Of a DNA stretch of 64,000 bases, positions 62,190 through 64,000 are shown piece by piece. The stretch lies in the NCBI GenBank assembly GCA_018136815.1, contig CM030931.1, forward strand, positions 1,219,398 through 1,283,397. Reading direction: 5' to 3'. The notes beneath the pieces are model-generated. The model was not told the DNA's origin, searched no databases, and was given only the letters and a program-made list of their open reading frames with translations. The number at the start of each line of letters is the position of its first letter. Position 1 is the first letter of the stretch. This DNA is from Isochrysis galbana (lineage: Eukaryota; Haptophyta; Isochrysidales; Isochrysidaceae). The translations under genes and the position numbers were made by a program.

Positions 62190-63395
62190 CGGAACGCGAC
62201 TTGAGTGATGTGCGTTTAAAGTGTGGGTGTGTGTGCCCGTGTGTTTCAGCAACGGCATAGTGTACAACTTGGCAACTAAGTTTATACTTGGTTCACTCAT
62301 GGCGGGGCACGAGCCCCCCCCTCTCTCCACTCCTCCCCCGCCATGGGGGAGGAACCACCCACTCTCCTGGCATGCCTGATGGCTTGCCAGGAGCACACTG
62401 CCATGCTGACCCATCCCTCTCCCCACAGGCACGCCTGATTCGCCCGCCCTGGCCTGTCCTGTCGTGGCCAGCCCATCCCTCTGACCAGCCCCTCCTCCCC
62501 CTGGGCCCCCCTGATCAGGACCCCCCAGCCAGCTCCAGTCGACTGGCAGGGGCTCGAGAGCCAGCGATGGAGAGGCAGGAGGGGCCAGGGCCATGCCCCA
62601 GCCTCACCTGCCCCCTGAGCTGCGCTCCCAGGCCCCTGCCGGCCTCCTGGGGACCTGAAGAGGGGCCGCAGGCGCGCGCCATGGGCCCCCGCCGCAGGGA
62701 AGAGAGGAGGAAAAGGGAAGAGGGAGGGGAGGGGGGAGTGGCAGCTCTCCCCTCCGGCGTTTACGTGTCTTCTCGCCCCGTTTGGGTAAGAGAAGACGGG
62801 GGCGCCAGAACCAGGAGGGAAGGGCCGCGGCTCGCCGCGGCCACTCGCTCTTGCGAGGAGAGATTAGCGTTTCTGGGCTCCTATTCATGAGTGCCCCACC
62901 CCCCCTGCGTTGTTTTTACCCAAAAGGGGTTTTCCCCCAGCGTGGACTCGAGGAGAGGACGTGTTGGGGTGCGCGGGGTCGGTGCGTGCACTGGGGGGAG
63001 GACGAATATCGGGGGGAGGGGGCGGTGCCCCCTCCCCACGGTAGCACTCGGACACCTGGCTCGTCAGGCATGGCGGGATTCCGGGACGGAAAAGTTGTGT
63101 CCAATTAGCTAGTGGGGTTGGCTAGGATATAACATTAATTATTTAATTATTAGTGTACAACTTGGCTATGTGTCTCCAGTCGTCTTTAGTGATGTCGAGG
63201 CGATTTTCCCATGCCTTTCTGGCCGTTTGTGAATCGTTGCGGCGTGCTGCTTTGAGCGTGGCTTTTGTGATGTCGGAAACCGTGATCGCGTCGAGCGCGA
63301 TTTTTCCCTTGTGTATTGCGTACTCGTCGGCTAACGGATACTCCATGTATTTCGGTCCTTTGTAACCGTCTTCCCACCGAGCCGGGGGGTGTCAA
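62190..63395 (-). mobile_element. LINE ORF2 fragment split by a non-LTR insertion
   Basis: On the minus strand 63395-63151 reads ARWEDGYKGPKYMEYPLADE, then DAITVSDITKA and WRHIAKLYT. It resumes at 62273-62205 with KLYTMPLLKHTGTHTH. These align with consecutive segments of the plus-strand LINE at 57045-57330. The element in between (62273-63150) duplicated the target. The fragment is short and out of context, so it is a dead relic. Confidence 0.8.
62273..63150 (+). mobile_element. Non-LTR element with hairpin head, about 877 bases
   Basis: Starts CAACTAAGTTTATACTTGG, a variant hairpin, then TTCACTCATGGCGGGGCACG with a second GC hairpin. It ends ggatataacattaattattt. A 15-16 base target duplication (tagtgtacaacttgg[c]) lies at 62258-62273 and 63151-63166. 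The head is shared with 50199 and 8691. The tail is shared with 23540-23705 instead. It has no convincing ORF. Confidence 0.88.
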
Positions 63396-63401
63396 GAAGA
63401 G

Positions 63402-63590
63402 TATGTATATGTATGGAAAGAAAATAGGGCATAGACTCCCTTCCGATAGTGCAATGTGCGTAGCATCAAGACCTACAACCAGACCTCAACGCATTCATCG
63501 CAACTGCACTTACAGCCCGCACGCCTCACCGCACACTTTACCATAGTGTCCTAAGCGAACGAGGTAACATTGCCATCCCTTATCTGGACG
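63402..63590. other. 3' flank of the GRF protein gene
   Basis: No gene recognised. Presumably 3' untranslated sequence of the minus-strand gene that ends at 63591. Confidence 0.35.
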
Positions 63591-63998
63591 CTACACAAAA
63601 ACGCAACGTCGCTTATTGTCATTGACCGCTGTTTGCTCAGCGCGCTCGATTGCATCAAGAAAGTCCAAGTTGTCAAGGTCGTCGTCTGTAAAGATAAGTT
63701 GTCGTTTCGTAGGAATGCCTGATTGACCATCGCTTTGTGATTGCCTTGATATGTACCGTTGACATGTCGAGATGGTCTGTGATGCGCCATAAGATAAGCT
63801 AGCGCAGTTCATGTGTGAATTATGGGAGAGCCGCAATTCAGAGGAAGTGGCACCATGCACCATGAAATGGCTAGGCGCGGGCAAGTCGATCTCCCATATG
63901 AATGTTTCGCATTGGGGCGTCTTTGAGCACTTGTAAAACCATTTGCCTTGAGTGGGCCCGTGTTTCCTGACTTGAAAGGCTTTGCACGGCTCGCCGTG
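63591..63998 (-). CDS. GRF-type zinc-finger protein, C-terminal part (partial)
   Basis: The frame is open to the window edge on the minus strand; 135 codons plus stop are visible. It begins HGEPCKAFQVRKHGPTQGKW, then FYKCSKTPQCETFIWEID. This fits the GRF zinc finger (C..G....v.k.GpnkGr.Fy.C....C.fF.W), a single-stranded nucleic-acid binding module. It is found at the C-terminus of APE2, topoisomerase III alpha, NEIL3 and TTF2-like proteins. The remaining 90 residues are polar and end with an acidic helix (FTDDDLDNLDFLDAIERAEQ) and KRRCVFV. The catalytic domain must lie beyond 64000, so the parent enzyme cannot be named. Confidence 0.7.
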   Translation of the reverse strand, partial: HGEPCKAFQVRKHGPTQGKWFYKCSKTPQCETFIWEIDLPAPSHFMVHGATSSELRLSHNSHMNCASLSYGASQTISTCQRYISRQSQSDGQSGIPTKRQLIFTDDDLDNLDFLDAIERAEQTAVNDNKRRCVFV

Positions 63999-64000
63999 GC

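Overview
The window is nuclear DNA of a unicellular photosynthetic eukaryote. Evidence for a eukaryote: genes are split by short GT-AG introns (about 90-270 bases) whose splice phases match on both sides. The gene set includes Sec63, Pescadillo, CPSF30 and a PSME3IP1/FAM192A-like protein. Retrotransposons of several classes are abundant. Evidence for a plastid: one gene resembles the plant plastid membrane protein At5g03900, and another is Tic22-like. Both have hydrophobic N-termini, which would suit a complex (secondary) plastid, but I cannot name the lineage.

Layout. 1-5.9 kb: an LTR fragment, SEC63 (minus), a small MGQYF-family gene (minus) and a three-exon FAM192A/NIP30-like gene. 5.9-10.6 kb: a repeat zone with a short non-LTR element (7388-8691) and a MITE-like element with an 8-base target duplication (9307-10232). 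10.6-18.7 kb: a three-exon, 2056-residue filamin-repeat protein facing a proline-rich/unknown gene on the minus strand. 19.8-24.8 kb: an eight-exon plastid-type membrane protein, then CPSF30. 25-42.1 kb: a 280-base inverted repeat pair enclosing unknown ORFs. One of these ORFs is cut in two by a 13.9 kb Ty3/gypsy chromovirus (26743-40650) with almost identical LTRs. 42-49.6 kb: an acidic protein, Pescadillo, repeats, the 3' end of a second Ty3/gypsy element and the Tic22-like gene. 50-55.6 kb: another non-LTR element, a (CA)n tract, a two-exon protein with two HNH-like domains, a copia relic and a frameshifted unknown gene. 55.6-64 kb: a 5'-truncated LINE carrying a nested miniature LTR element (TRIM), a Nudix hydrolase, two more LINE fragments on the minus strand, and the C-terminus of a GRF zinc-finger protein running off the edge.

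The most unusual content is in the chromovirus. Its Pol polyprotein carries, upstream of the protease, a domain resembling phage-type cytosine DNA methyltransferases (HPPCTYL and ENP motifs). The short non-LTR elements share a 5' hairpin head but have different tails. The TRIM LTR contains a tRNA-like A-box/B-box pair.

The host genes are unlinked housekeeping functions (protein translocation, ribosome assembly, mRNA 3' processing, plastid import), with no sign of operons.
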